Assembly (NCBI GenBank): GCA_964635995.1
Contig: CAZWRA010000012.1
Coordinates: 1 to 34,601, forward strand
Length of the DNA: 34,601 bases
Source of the DNA: JAGQLF01 sp964635995
GTDB lineage: Bacteria; Patescibacteriota; Dojkabacteria; J137
Reading direction: 5' to 3'
The notes below the pieces were generated by a model. That model was given only the letters and a program-made list of their open reading frames with translations, searched no databases and was not told where the DNA came from. Numbering within the stretch: position 1 is the first letter of the stretch; the number at the start of each line of letters is the position of its first letter. The translations under genes were made by a program, and so were the position numbers. Positions 13,248 to 22,391 of this stretch are shown here, piece after piece.

Positions 13248-14785
13248 TTCTTAAACAGTTTGCTTAAATATCTATATATTGTAACACTGAGGTTTACTGG
13301 TGCAAAAATAATAGAAAATGGGAACTTAAATTTAGCGTTGTAATAAAACCATTTCAATGAGGCAAATGCTCCTGTAATCCTTTTTTTGAATTCTTTGTAT
13401 TGATTTAATTCAAATTCAATATGTCTAATGTGGTTTAAGTGATCTTCTATTGCTTTATCTAAACTTTTAATATGGCTCTCAGAATCATCTTTAACATTTC
13501 TTATATCTTCAATAAAATTTTTAATCAATACATATGTTGAACTTGCGCTTTCTAAAAAAGGAATAACTATTTTATTGTATGTGTTGTTTTCATTATATTG
13601 ATATAAATTTAAATACTCTTTAGCTGTTTCTTGAATTGTTAGTTCAGGAATAAGTCTTACTTCTTCTCTTAGGTTAGTTAAGCGTTCCTGATCATTTAGA
13701 ACCTCGTTAATTAAATTAATAATCTCATAAGTGTCGAATGTTTTTAAAACAATTCCACCTTTATTTTTCTCAATTCTCTCAGCTTGAGCACCTATAGGAC
13801 CTGAGATAACAGGAATTCCGGCTAGCCAGCTTTCTGAAAGTGTATAGCTGAAAGTTTCTTTTGATAAAGATAGAAAAACAACTAATGCAGGGTTAATTTC
13901 TCTTATTTGTTCTATAACTTCCTCTCTTTTGTACGATTCATGAAAGACAACATTAGGAAGTGAGGATAGAAATGACCATAGTTCTTTCTTTGTACCTAAG
14001 AAATGAATTTCAAGATCTTTATTACTATCTAAAAGCTTTGGAATAAGATCCTCAATAATAATCTTACCTTTGTTTGGATAATGTACACTTCCAAAAAAAC
14101 ATATTCGATTTTTATTAAAGTCATCAGTTGGAAGTTCTTTTCTAAGAGGCAAACCTAAAGGGACAACTTTGATTTTATCTTTAAAAGATTCAAATACTTT
14201 AGAAATTTCATTCTTTACAACATTTGAAGGAGTAGTTATAGCGTTAGATTTTTCAAGCGCATGAACTGAAAATCTCCTCCAATCTAAAAGGCTAAAATCT
14301 TTTTTACCTGTAAGTTCATCTAAATACTCCTGAGTAAGTTCTTCCGTTTCATGGTAACTAGCATCATGAAATTTATAGTTCTGATTAAAGTCAGGAGAGA
14401 TTAAATAGTAATCATGAATTGTATAAGTAAGAGGGATATTAAGTTGTTCTGCAAGATAAAAAATATCATACCCAACATATAGAGTATGATGAACGTGGAT
14501 TGTATTTACACCTAAATTCTCAACAAGAAATTTTATTGTATTATAGATTTCAGGATTTCTTTCTGTAAACTTACTTATTTTGTTTTTAAGAGGAAATGCA
14601 TAGCTATATTCTTTAGAACCCTCAAAACTTTTTAAAATGAGGGAATTTGATTCTTCAGAAACATATAGAACAGAAACAAGATTTTCTTTCCTTAATTCTT
14701 CACATAAATCTGCGACATGTCTTTCAACTCCACCAGAGAATTCATTATCAATGAATTGATGAAGTACAAAAAGTATGTGTTTCAT
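13244..14785 (-). CDS. GT4-type glycosyltransferase with C-terminal tail
   Basis: This 513-residue GT-B fold enzyme should transfer a sugar from a nucleotide donor to a glycan at the inner membrane face. The acceptor-side SGGVERHV (residues 17-24) and the donor-side Glu-x7-Glu motif in ETFSYTLSESWLAGIPV (about residue 310) are typical of GT4. HIHHTLYVG and YTIHDYY-like segments lie in the first half. After about residue 400 comes a non-catalytic tail: a charged helix likely to form a coiled coil, then basic and aromatic amphipathic stretches ending in YRYLSKLFKK, which may dock on the membrane. It is the first of three overlapping genes. The 38-nt overlap with the upstream DUF5648 gene is probably an artefact of an indel there. 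Confidence 0.85.
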   Translation of the reverse strand: MKHILFVLHQFIDNEFSGGVERHVADLCEELRKENLVSVLYVSEESNSLILKSFEGSKEYSYAFPLKNKISKFTERNPEIYNTIKFLVENLGVNTIHVHHTLYVGYDIFYLAEQLNIPLTYTIHDYYLISPDFNQNYKFHDASYHETEELTQEYLDELTGKKDFSLLDWRRFSVHALEKSNAITTPSNVVKNEISKVFESFKDKIKVVPLGLPLRKELPTDDFNKNRICFFGSVHYPNKGKIIIEDLIPKLLDSNKDLEIHFLGTKKELWSFLSSLPNVVFHESYKREEVIEQIREINPALVVFLSLSKETFSYTLSESWLAGIPVISGPIGAQAERIEKNKGGIVLKTFDTYEIINLINEVLNDQERLTNLREEVRLIPELTIQETAKEYLNLYQYNENNTYNKIVIPFLESASSTYVLIKNFIEDIRNVKDDSESHIKSLDKAIEDHLNHIRHIEFELNQYKEFKKRITGAFASLKWFYYNAKFKFPFSIIFAPVNLSVTIYRYLSKLFKK

Positions 14786-15779
14786 TGCCTATTATAACCT
14801 TAAAGAGGTTAAACAAAGAATACAGGGCCTCATATCTGTATACATTAGCTAAGGCACTTATAACCCAATCTCGTTCTACAGGATCTATTGTATAAAAGTG
14901 TCCTCCATATACATCACTATAAAACTGGTATAAAGGTACATCTGTTGGATTAGCTTGTTTTGGAACACAATAGGCTGTACCTTCGTAATCCCAGCTTGGA
15001 TTAGTAGATATTAAATAATCTTTTTCTTCAGGACTGTCTGTATAGAAATGCTTAGTAGTCCCTTCATTGAAAAATCTATAAATAGCATTTTGATCTGTTG
15101 TACATCCCCCACCAGTAGCAGTAGGGATTGCTTTATAAACTTCACCTTCAAAATTCCAATTTGGATTTTCAGTAATTAAATAAATTACTTCATTAAAATC
15201 CATTGTATAAAAGTGACTGTTTACAGAACCATTATAGAATCGGTAAATTACTCCAGGATCTCCCTCCTCAGGTAAAACAGGAGCGATAACTGTTTTAATA
15301 GTAGTATCTACTGTTTGTCCATTAAGCATTGCGGTACAAAAAAATTCTACCCTAACTTCATCTAATAATTGTAATCCGGATCCAAACCCAATTTCAGCAG
15401 CAATAAATACATCATCACCTCCATGAATAGAAATAGCATTTGTTGGAGTAACTTTATATGAACCATTTGTTAATTCAAGATCTGTTTCTAAAATATCTGA
15501 ATTAAATGAAATAACAGCATCTGTCATAGAAGTAACAACATTAATCTCACTTCCATCTCTTACAACAGTTATATCAAAATATGCTTCAAAATCAATTAAT
15601 GACTCATTTCCATTATTAGAACAAGAAATTGTTGTAAGAAAAGGAAGTCCAATATTTACATCTGTAGAAAGAACTTCATTTGCAGTAAATATTTGAGATT
15701 GTGCGCTAACTGTTGAACCTAAAGGTATTGCTGCTAAAACTGCAACAAAAATAGATACTATTATTTTTTCAAAGATTAT
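14748..15779 (-). pseudogene. secreted DUF5648-repeat protein; no normal start codon and 3' frameshift
   Basis: Reading upstream of the first ATG (15527), the frame stays open to a TAA at 15780-15782. It encodes a good signal peptide: FEKIIVSIFVAVLAAIPLG, then STVSA-QSQ. There is no ATG, GTG or TTG there, so translation would have to start at ATA (15779) or ATC (15776), or the start was lost or misread. The mature part has a beta-rich domain of about 140 residues with a Cys, then three DUF5648-type units (YRFYNGSVNSHFYTMD, YRFFNEGTTKHFYTDS, YQFYSDVYGGHFYTID), the same trio as in the protein at 6471. One base added in AGGGCC near 14824-14829 would end the protein as EGPVFFV with a stop at 14809, matching the other copy's end. 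As given, it runs on into the next gene to 14748. Function unknown. Confidence 0.7.
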
Positions 15780-15793
15780 TTATAACTTTATTA

Positions 15794-15799
15794 ATTATA
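15794..15799 (-). promoter_or_regulatory. -10 box for the DUF5648 gene
   Basis: The minus strand carries TATAAT at 15799-15794, with only a poor -35 (TAGTAT, 17-nt spacer). The predicted start site, near 15787, is about 8 nt before the presumed ATA start at 15779. This box overlaps the ATG at 15799 of the divergent gene. Confidence 0.4.
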
Positions 15800-17910
15800 T
15801 GTTAACTTTTAGGACAATACTACCTGCAGAAAAAGATTATCCAGAGTATAATCAGTATATGAAAGAAGTATCCATTATAATGCCAGTTTATTTTGATTCT
15901 GAATATGCTCTAAGAGCAATTGAATCAGTTATTAAACATACTAATTTAGAGAAAAATGAGCTTATTGTTATTGATGATTCAGGTGATAAAAGGTTTAATG
16001 AGTTTTTTAAAAAAATGCTTAAAGAGCTTGATATTTATGATTATATAAAACTTGTAGTTAATAATGAAAATAAGGGTTACATAGAAAGTTGTAATATTGG
16101 ATTAGAACAAGGTAATAGTGAATTTATTCTCATACTACATCAAGATACTCTAGTTTTTGAAGGTTGGTTAAATGAAATGTTAGAAACAGCAAAAAGTGAC
16201 GACAAAATTGCACTTGTTAATCCATCGACGAATTATGCTCCAATTTTAAACATTGATTTACCAGAAGGATTTTCAATTAATGAACTAGCAGCTTTTGTTA
16301 AAGACTTTGAGTCAGAAGGAAAATATATAGATATTGTTACTGCGACAGACTTCTGCGTTCTTATTAAAAAGAATGCTATTGATAAATTCGGCTTTATTGA
16401 TTCTAAATACGAAAAAGGATTCGGAGCTATTGCTGATTTACATTTTAGATTTGTAACTCAGGGATTAAGAGCGGTTACTGCTTATAAAAGTTTTGTTTAT
16501 CATAAAGGTTCAGGAATTGAAGAAAATCCAAATGAGATCTATAAAAATAATAGAGAAGTTTTAATGAAAAGGTATAAGGATGTTCATGATGGAACAATTG
16601 ATGAATTTACATCCAAATCAGTCTTAAATGAAATAAGAAAAAGCGTTAAAGATATAAAACAAAGAGATATTGAAGTTTTATTTGTCTCACCCACGAACAA
16701 TATAACAGGGGGAGGAGCAAAAATAATTCACAATATCTGTAACAGTTTGAATGAAGCAGGAATTAATTCAAGTTTAGCTTCGACTTGGTTAGATAAAATT
16801 GATTATAGATTAGATAGACTTTATGAACCTTTTTACTATAAACATATTTTTAACTATGATATTAAACCGAAAGTAATCGCTTATTCACTTGATCATCAAT
16901 CGTATGAAGTAATAAAACTAGTCAGACATATTGAGAAGAAATATAAATACACACCAATAATTATTTATTTAGGTCAGGATGTAGAAGGTTGGTTTGAATA
17001 CCATGATGTAGAAAGTTTTGTTCAATATGCAAATCTTGCTGATCAAATTATCTCTGTTTCCCCATTTGTAGGAAATTATCTTGAAAACAATATTGATAAA
17101 AGCAAAATTCAACTAATCCCAAATTCAATTTCTTCTAATTTTTATTGTGATTATCTAAAAAATACAAAGAATAAAAGCACTGATGAAATTACTTTAATTT
17201 CTATGATGAGAGAAGATACAAAGAGAGGTGCAGATGTTGTTTTAGAAGCTCTTGAGAAACTAGATAAAAGAATAAATAAAAAGATTAAATTTATTGGATT
17301 TGGAGGTACTAAGAAACCTTCTAAAACTTTAAAGAACATCGAATATGAGTATTACGAAAGAATTAGTGAAGAGAAAGTAAAAGAGCTTTTAGCTAAGTCT
17401 GATTTATTTATCGAGGCAAGTTTTTATCAAGGCTTTGGGTTGGTAGCAATAGAAGCGCTTTTCGCAGGAAACTCAGTATTGAGTAGTACAAACGCTGGAG
17501 CAACAGGTGTTCTTCCAGAAACTGAAAGAATTAACTTTTTCAAAATTGCAGATTCAGAAGATCTTGTTAATAAAATGTTTGAATTCGTTAATAATCCAAA
17601 GAAACATGAAGATGTTGAGTTTAATATTTTGAAAAGTTTTTCTCATAGATTTAGATTTAAAGAATATGTTGAATACTTCAATGGGGTGCTACAGAAATCT
17701 AAAAATGAGATAAGACCTGACTTTGAGAGAAGAGCAGTAGATGCTCTATTAGAGTTTTACAAATTTGTAGAGGATCACTATATATTCGATCCACCTAAGA
17801 GGACGAGATACAAACTTGTTGATACAGTTTTAGACTCAGTTTTTAGTGTAAAACCATTAAAAAAACTTTCAGAAAAAACAGTAACTACAATTAAAAAACT
17901 TAAATCTTAG
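15799..17910 (+). CDS. two-domain glycosyltransferase, GT2 fused to GT4
   Basis: The N-terminal half (about residues 22-260) is a GT2-like GT-A domain (VSIIMPVYFDS, LIVIDDSG, ENKGYIESCNIGL), and the C-terminal half (about 290-640) is a GT4-like GT-B domain (ITGGGAKIIHNI, and the Glu-x7-Glu motif in QGFGLVAIEALFAGN). Such fusions usually add two sugars in sequence. The GT2 half looks degenerate: the usual NSDT metal site reads HQDT, and the catalytic ED of GYGEDNDF is replaced by AI in GFGAIADLHF, so it may be inactive or only bind. The start is uncertain: the ATG at 15799 is in the divergent gene's -10, while the ATG at 15859 (MKEVSIIMPVY) begins right at the fold and lies 6 nt after a TATAAT (15847-15852). 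Its end overlaps the next, convergent gene by 11 nt. Confidence 0.85.
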   Translation: MLTFRTILPAEKDYPEYNQYMKEVSIIMPVYFDSEYALRAIESVIKHTNLEKNELIVIDDSGDKRFNEFFKKMLKELDIYDYIKLVVNNENKGYIESCNIGLEQGNSEFILILHQDTLVFEGWLNEMLETAKSDDKIALVNPSTNYAPILNIDLPEGFSINELAAFVKDFESEGKYIDIVTATDFCVLIKKNAIDKFGFIDSKYEKGFGAIADLHFRFVTQGLRAVTAYKSFVYHKGSGIEENPNEIYKNNREVLMKRYKDVHDGTIDEFTSKSVLNEIRKSVKDIKQRDIEVLFVSPTNNITGGGAKIIHNICNSLNEAGINSSLASTWLDKIDYRLDRLYEPFYYKHIFNYDIKPKVIAYSLDHQSYEVIKLVRHIEKKYKYTPIIIYLGQDVEGWFEYHDVESFVQYANLADQIISVSPFVGNYLENNIDKSKIQLIPNSISSNFYCDYLKNTKNKSTDEITLISMMREDTKRGADVVLEALEKLDKRINKKIKFIGFGGTKKPSKTLKNIEYEYYERISEEKVKELLAKSDLFIEASFYQGFGLVAIEALFAGNSVLSSTNAGATGVLPETERINFFKIADSEDLVNKMFEFVNNPKKHEDVEFNILKSFSHRFRFKEYVEYFNGVLQKSKNEIRPDFERRAVDALLEFYKFVEDHYIFDPPKRTRYKLVDTVLDSVFSVKPLKKLSEKTVTTIKKLKS

Positions 17911-20161
17911 CTTTAGATCTGAATTTTTTGAAAAAATCTTTCATTGGTTTATGAAAGATTGTATTTCTTGTTGAATCTGATATTTTATCCAAAACTTTAT
18001 AGGTTAGTTTTCTTCTTCTAGAAAAGCCAGCTCTCTCTAGAATTCTATTAGTATTTATAATTGCATTAATTCTTTTCTTGTTAAGTTTCTTTTTATATTC
18101 TTTATCTAAATCTCTCCACTTAGATTTAATAGATTTATAAATTGACTTAACAAATTCTGATACTTCTAGATCACTATGAATTTTGAAATCTTTAATGTTT
18201 TTACTGTATTCATTTAAATTTTTCTTATTTCCATTAATTAGATCTAGGGCATCCCAGGTTTTAGTTACATATTCATTTGGCGAAAAGGCTATACCAACTT
18301 TGTTTTTAATTAGAATGTGTCCGGGAGCTCCTATAGTTGTTCCTATAATTAGCATATCGGCAAGAAGTGCCTCATGTAAAACAAAGTTAAATGTTTCTGA
18401 ACATTTTAGAGGAAGTAACAGAATATCTATTGTACTTAATATTTCAGGTAGTTCTGAATGATCATAGTTATTTATTACATCAATTCTCTTTCTGTCATTA
18501 AGTTGATTTTTATATTCATGAGTTGACCCAGCAACAATCCAATTAAATTTTTGATCAACATCCTTGTCAAAAAGCGTAAGAAATTCTGAAGCTCCTTTAA
18601 ATGCTGTAAATGTTCCAATAAAACCAATAGTTAATTTTTCACTATCTGTTTCTTTTTTTATTTTACTTGTATCAAGATCAACTCCATTCGGAACAACTTC
18701 AACCTTACTTTTTAATACTGGTTCAAATTCAATAATTTTATTCTTTACAAATTCAGAAGGAGCAAAAACTCTGTCTAAATTATTAAAAGCTTCTCTCAAA
18801 TTTTTGCTTCTCTTTTCGTAATAATCTATTTCTTTCTGTCGATTTTTTTCATTTTCAATCTTTAAAGTATTTAGTTTAATATTTTCTTCAATAGAGCTTT
18901 CTAAAGTTAAATCCCAATATGGAAGATAAAAAATACTAAAATCATGAATATGTAAAATTGAAGATATTTCCTTTTCTTTTGGAATATTTAATATTGAAAT
19001 TGGATAACCTAAAGTACTATGAAAATGAACTACATTGGGATTAATTAAATCAAGTACTAATCTAAAATTATTTTCTAAATTTTTATTTTCTAATTTATAT
19101 TGATTTGGTTTAAAAGAATTCTTTAAAAAAAGAAATTTTCTTTTTGTATTATTTTCCCAAAATCGCATAATCACTGTTCTGCCTTTTTCAAAATGCACAA
19201 CATAATGATCGAACTGGGGATTATTTTTTATTATTTGTTTAACAAATTGTTCAATTCCTCCTTTTGCAGAATCAATAGAATCTCTTAAAACATGAACAAT
19301 TCTTTCATTCTTACTAAAGAAATCTTGATGAAACCACCAATTTTGGTGCATTGGAGTCGTAGGTCCTACTTCTAAAACCTCATCTAACCATTTTCTAACT
19401 TCAGGATATTTTTCTTCTACAAGCTTATCGTTTTTAAAAACAAGAGCATCTCTTTTATACATTTCTTCTTGTTCAGCGAAACTTTGCCCTCCTTCATGCT
19501 GAATGAAAGTAGAATCATCATTTACATTTAAAAAACCAGCTTTAAGAGCTCTTAAACAAAAATCATTATCTTCCCCATATCCCTTTCCATATGTATCCAT
19601 ATCTAGAAATCCAATTTTATTAATCACTTTTCTTTTTATATACATTACATAACCAACATTTGTCATTGTTTTTGGGTATGAGTATGTGGAGATTTCCTTA
19701 AAAGTTCTAGCCCATGAGTCTAAGTCGTAACCTTCTGGGATCGGATTAGATTTGTAGTAGAAATCAGGAACATTTAGAAGTCCAGATCCAGAATTAGTAA
19801 AAGGAGAAACGGTACCTATCCGATCGTCTGAATATGCACAATCTACTAATCTTCCAAGCCAACCTTCAGTAACTTCTGTATCGCTATTTAATAACACAAC
19901 ATCAGTATCTCCAAATTTCATTCCTCTGTTGTTCGTTCCTGAATAACCTAAATTCTCTTCATTTAGTAAAACTAATACTCTAGGATCTTTAATAGTCTCA
20001 AGATATTTCCTAACATTTTCATCAGGAGATTTATCATCAATTAATAAAAGTCTGTATTTATATCCAGCATCTTTTTCTAACACACTTTTAACGGCAAGCT
20101 TAAGATAATCTAGCGCGTTATAAATAGATAAGATAATATCTATACTGTCAGGTTTGTTCAT
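17900..20161 (-). CDS. two-domain glycosyltransferase, GT2 fused to GT4
   Basis: At 753 residues this has the same GT2-GT4 plan as the convergent neighbour, but with an intact first domain. IDIILSIYNALDYLKLAVKS opens the GT2 fold, LLNSDTEVTEGW holds the metal-binding Ser-Asp, and GYGEDNDFCLRALKAG holds the catalytic Glu-Asp. The GT4 half follows from about residue 295 (KGGIEQFVKQI), with HFHSTLGYP, VVPNGVD, IGFIGTFTAFKGA and the donor-binding ETFNFVLHEALLADM. The last 70 residues are strongly basic (KKKLNKKR, RAGFSRRRK), suggesting contact with membrane or anionic substrate. It probably extends the surface glycan by two successive transfers. The sugars cannot be predicted. A minus-strand TATAAT at 20221-20216 is a possible -10. 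Confidence 0.88.
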   Translation of the reverse strand: MNKPDSIDIILSIYNALDYLKLAVKSVLEKDAGYKYRLLLIDDKSPDENVRKYLETIKDPRVLVLLNEENLGYSGTNNRGMKFGDTDVVLLNSDTEVTEGWLGRLVDCAYSDDRIGTVSPFTNSGSGLLNVPDFYYKSNPIPEGYDLDSWARTFKEISTYSYPKTMTNVGYVMYIKRKVINKIGFLDMDTYGKGYGEDNDFCLRALKAGFLNVNDDSTFIQHEGGQSFAEQEEMYKRDALVFKNDKLVEEKYPEVRKWLDEVLEVGPTTPMHQNWWFHQDFFSKNERIVHVLRDSIDSAKGGIEQFVKQIIKNNPQFDHYVVHFEKGRTVIMRFWENNTKRKFLFLKNSFKPNQYKLENKNLENNFRLVLDLINPNVVHFHSTLGYPISILNIPKEKEISSILHIHDFSIFYLPYWDLTLESSIEENIKLNTLKIENEKNRQKEIDYYEKRSKNLREAFNNLDRVFAPSEFVKNKIIEFEPVLKSKVEVVPNGVDLDTSKIKKETDSEKLTIGFIGTFTAFKGASEFLTLFDKDVDQKFNWIVAGSTHEYKNQLNDRKRIDVINNYDHSELPEILSTIDILLLPLKCSETFNFVLHEALLADMLIIGTTIGAPGHILIKNKVGIAFSPNEYVTKTWDALDLINGNKKNLNEYSKNIKDFKIHSDLEVSEFVKSIYKSIKSKWRDLDKEYKKKLNKKRINAIINTNRILERAGFSRRRKLTYKVLDKISDSTRNTIFHKPMKDFFKKFRSKAKI

Positions 20162-20273
20162 TAAAGATTTTTAACATTTAGTTTTGGACAATAATATCAA
20201 ATTTATCCTAAATAAATTATACCTATTATTTTTAGTTAAGCATTGTATTGTAAAATGGTAAATTAATAGAAAG

Positions 20274-21719
20274 ATGAAGAGGTTTGAAAAAATAATAAAA
20301 AATTATGAGTATGTTTTTTTTGGAATACTAACTTTGCTTCTTCTGCTAAAGTTTTTTCTAATAAATAGATTTAATAATACAGACTTTATATTTTCATATA
20401 ATTTTTTTACTGATGACAGTTATGATTGGATAGCTAATGGTGTTCAGTTTGGATCTGATGTAATTTCTTATAGAAATCCAGGTCTTCCTTTAAAAATATG
20501 GTTTTTAGATAAAGTAAATTTACTATTTTTACTTCCATTAACAAACCAAATAGTGCTTCTGTTTTTCTTTGTATTTATTTATTTAATTGTAAAAAGAATT
20601 ACTAAGAGTAGATTTATTAGTGTCTTAATTGTTTCTTTTACTTTCTTAAATACATACCTTCAGATATTCTCAAATTATATTCTGGCAGATTTATATGCTG
20701 TAACTGCTTTAACAGCTGCTATATATTTTGTATTAAGAAAAAATAATTATCTAGCTGCTTTATCGATAGCTGTTTCAATGTTGTTTCAAAACTTTGGGTA
20801 CTTCATTTATATTATTTTTGCTTTTTATTGTTTTATAGATCTTGGAGTTTCACTTTTTTTAAGAGGGTTTAATAGAAAACAATTTTTTGAGACCTCTTTG
20901 AAAACAGCGCTTGTAATGTTCCCCCCTTTAATACCTATTGCTATTTGGCACTTGTATAAACTAATAAAATTCGGGGATCCTCTTTATACAAAAATTATTC
21001 AATTTCAGCTTTTAAACTTTGACCTAGATTCTTTATTTTTCTATTTAGTTGGAGCTATAGCAATTTTTGGTCTTGGGTTTTTAATAATGTTTAAGGGATT
21101 ATTCGATTTGAGATTTAAAGTTAATCTGAATCAATATTTTTATATTATTTCAACGTTTTTTCTAACTTTCTTTTTTTGGATATTACTCTATGACTGGAAT
21201 GATAGGAGGTTTTTACTATACCTTTTACCTTTTATGCTGATTGGCGCTTCAATATTTTTAGTAAAACTTAAAAAAGTATCGAGAATAATTGTTTTCTCAG
21301 TAATAATGTTTTATCCTACCTTTTTTGGAATTGGATTAAATCTATCTCAGACAAACTTGCCGCTACTACATAATTACGGAATAGAATTTAAATCTGAAAT
21401 TAACGAGAGTGGAGTAATCAAGATTAAATATGATGCATCATTTGTAAAAAAAGAAAATTGGAATCTTAAAACAATTCTTCCATCTGTTTTAACTGAGTTC
21501 ATTACAAATAGAAAAATTCTACAAGATAGAAATAATTATGCAATTATTAATCATTATAAATTATTAGAAGATTATAATTCTGATTCTAATAGCTTTTGTT
21601 TTATTTCAAAAGAATCTTATAGTCCGTACATTTTAAACTCAATCTTAACAATAGAGTTTAATAAAGCATTCTTTATAGATTTTGAAGGGAATACATTGAA
21701 AACAGATGATTGCTTCTAA
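20274..21719 (+). CDS. multi-spanning membrane protein, probable GT-C fold glycosyltransferase
   Basis: The protein has 481 residues and about ten hydrophobic segments between residues 12 and 365. It ends in a soluble extracytoplasmic-like domain of about 115 residues. The first large loop contains TDDSYDWIANG (Asp47, Asp48, Asp51) and YRNPGLPL, the acidic-loop layout seen in GT-C enzymes that use polyprenyl-phosphate sugars outside the membrane (ArnT/PMT-like). WHLYKLIKFGDPL and WNDRRFLLYLLPFML also fit this class. No exact family can be fixed. It may glycosylate lipids or surface proteins with sugars flipped across the membrane. It has 112 nt of upstream non-coding DNA and a 4-nt overlap with the convergent gene at its end. 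Confidence 0.65.
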   Translation: MKRFEKIIKNYEYVFFGILTLLLLLKFFLINRFNNTDFIFSYNFFTDDSYDWIANGVQFGSDVISYRNPGLPLKIWFLDKVNLLFLLPLTNQIVLLFFFVFIYLIVKRITKSRFISVLIVSFTFLNTYLQIFSNYILADLYAVTALTAAIYFVLRKNNYLAALSIAVSMLFQNFGYFIYIIFAFYCFIDLGVSLFLRGFNRKQFFETSLKTALVMFPPLIPIAIWHLYKLIKFGDPLYTKIIQFQLLNFDLDSLFFYLVGAIAIFGLGFLIMFKGLFDLRFKVNLNQYFYIISTFFLTFFFWILLYDWNDRRFLLYLLPFMLIGASIFLVKLKKVSRIIVFSVIMFYPTFFGIGLNLSQTNLPLLHNYGIEFKSEINESGVIKIKYDASFVKKENWNLKTILPSVLTEFITNRKILQDRNNYAIINHYKLLEDYNSDSNSFCFISKESYSPYILNSILTIEFNKAFFIDFEGNTLKTDDCF

Positions 21720-22354
21720 GCTTCTCTATGAACCATTGTTCTTCTTCCACCACTTCCTAAATTTCTAAAGTCTCGGTAATATCTTTCTAAAACTGATCTT
21801 TCATTTGGAAATCTTAAATTCCTAACTTTCTCAGGCTCTGTTGGTCGTTCATTTGCAATAACTACTTCATCCCAACTAACTGGATAACTAATTGGAGGTA
21901 AGTCAGAAGGGACACCTGTAACTTTAACTATATTAATAGGTAATCCAAGTTGATCAGCAAGAACAAATCTATGTATACCATCAATAATCCCATAAATTCC
22001 TTCAGGTAAAAATTCAACAACTGGAGGAGCTATTATCATTGAATTTCCATTGTTATCTTGAATTTCAAAAACACCATCTAAAGCTAATATGTCGACATCA
22101 TGATGAAGAGAGCAATGTTCTCTAATTATTCCAAGAGTTACAATATTTGACTCAATTGCATACTTAACAATTGGAGAAATTTCACGAGGATATATTCCTC
22201 TAATTAATTCAATTGAACATCCCTCATAAATTCTTCTTGTTGTATTTAAAAGAGTTACATTTTGAACAGTTTGAAGAAGTGCATCTTCTGGAGTTCCTTC
22301 AGTATCTAAATATTTCCCAACTGTCAAATCTGTTATTAGTATTGATTCAGCCAT
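21716..22354 (-). CDS. ParB/sulfiredoxin-like domain protein, function unknown
   Basis: The only recognisable element in these 212 residues is GIIDGIHRFVLADQLGLPI (about 122-140), the D-G-x-H-R motif of the ParB N-terminal / sulfiredoxin-like fold (Asp125, Gly126, His128, Arg129). In that fold it binds nucleotide phosphates. There is no helix-turn-helix or ParB dimerisation domain, so a chromosome-partition role is unlikely. Single-domain relatives include nucleotide-dependent kinases and uncharacterised enzymes. The C-terminal stretch RRTMVHREA is basic. It is divergent from the HAD phosphatase with 37 nt between starts, so the two may share regulation. I do not recognise a specific function. 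Confidence 0.55.
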   Translation of the reverse strand: MAESILITDLTVGKYLDTEGTPEDALLQTVQNVTLLNTTRRIYEGCSIELIRGIYPREISPIVKYAIESNIVTLGIIREHCSLHHDVDILALDGVFEIQDNNGNSMIIAPPVVEFLPEGIYGIIDGIHRFVLADQLGLPINIVKVTGVPSDLPPISYPVSWDEVVIANERPTEPEKVRNLRFPNERSVLERYYRDFRNLGSGGRRTMVHREA

Positions 22355-22391
22355 TATTAAAATTTAACCAAAAGATGTTACCATAATTCAT

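Noticed and set aside
18183..18821. Plus-strand open frames inside the 753-residue glycosyltransferase gene
   Set aside because: They are shadows of a gene with intact GT2 and GT4 motifs on the minus strand.
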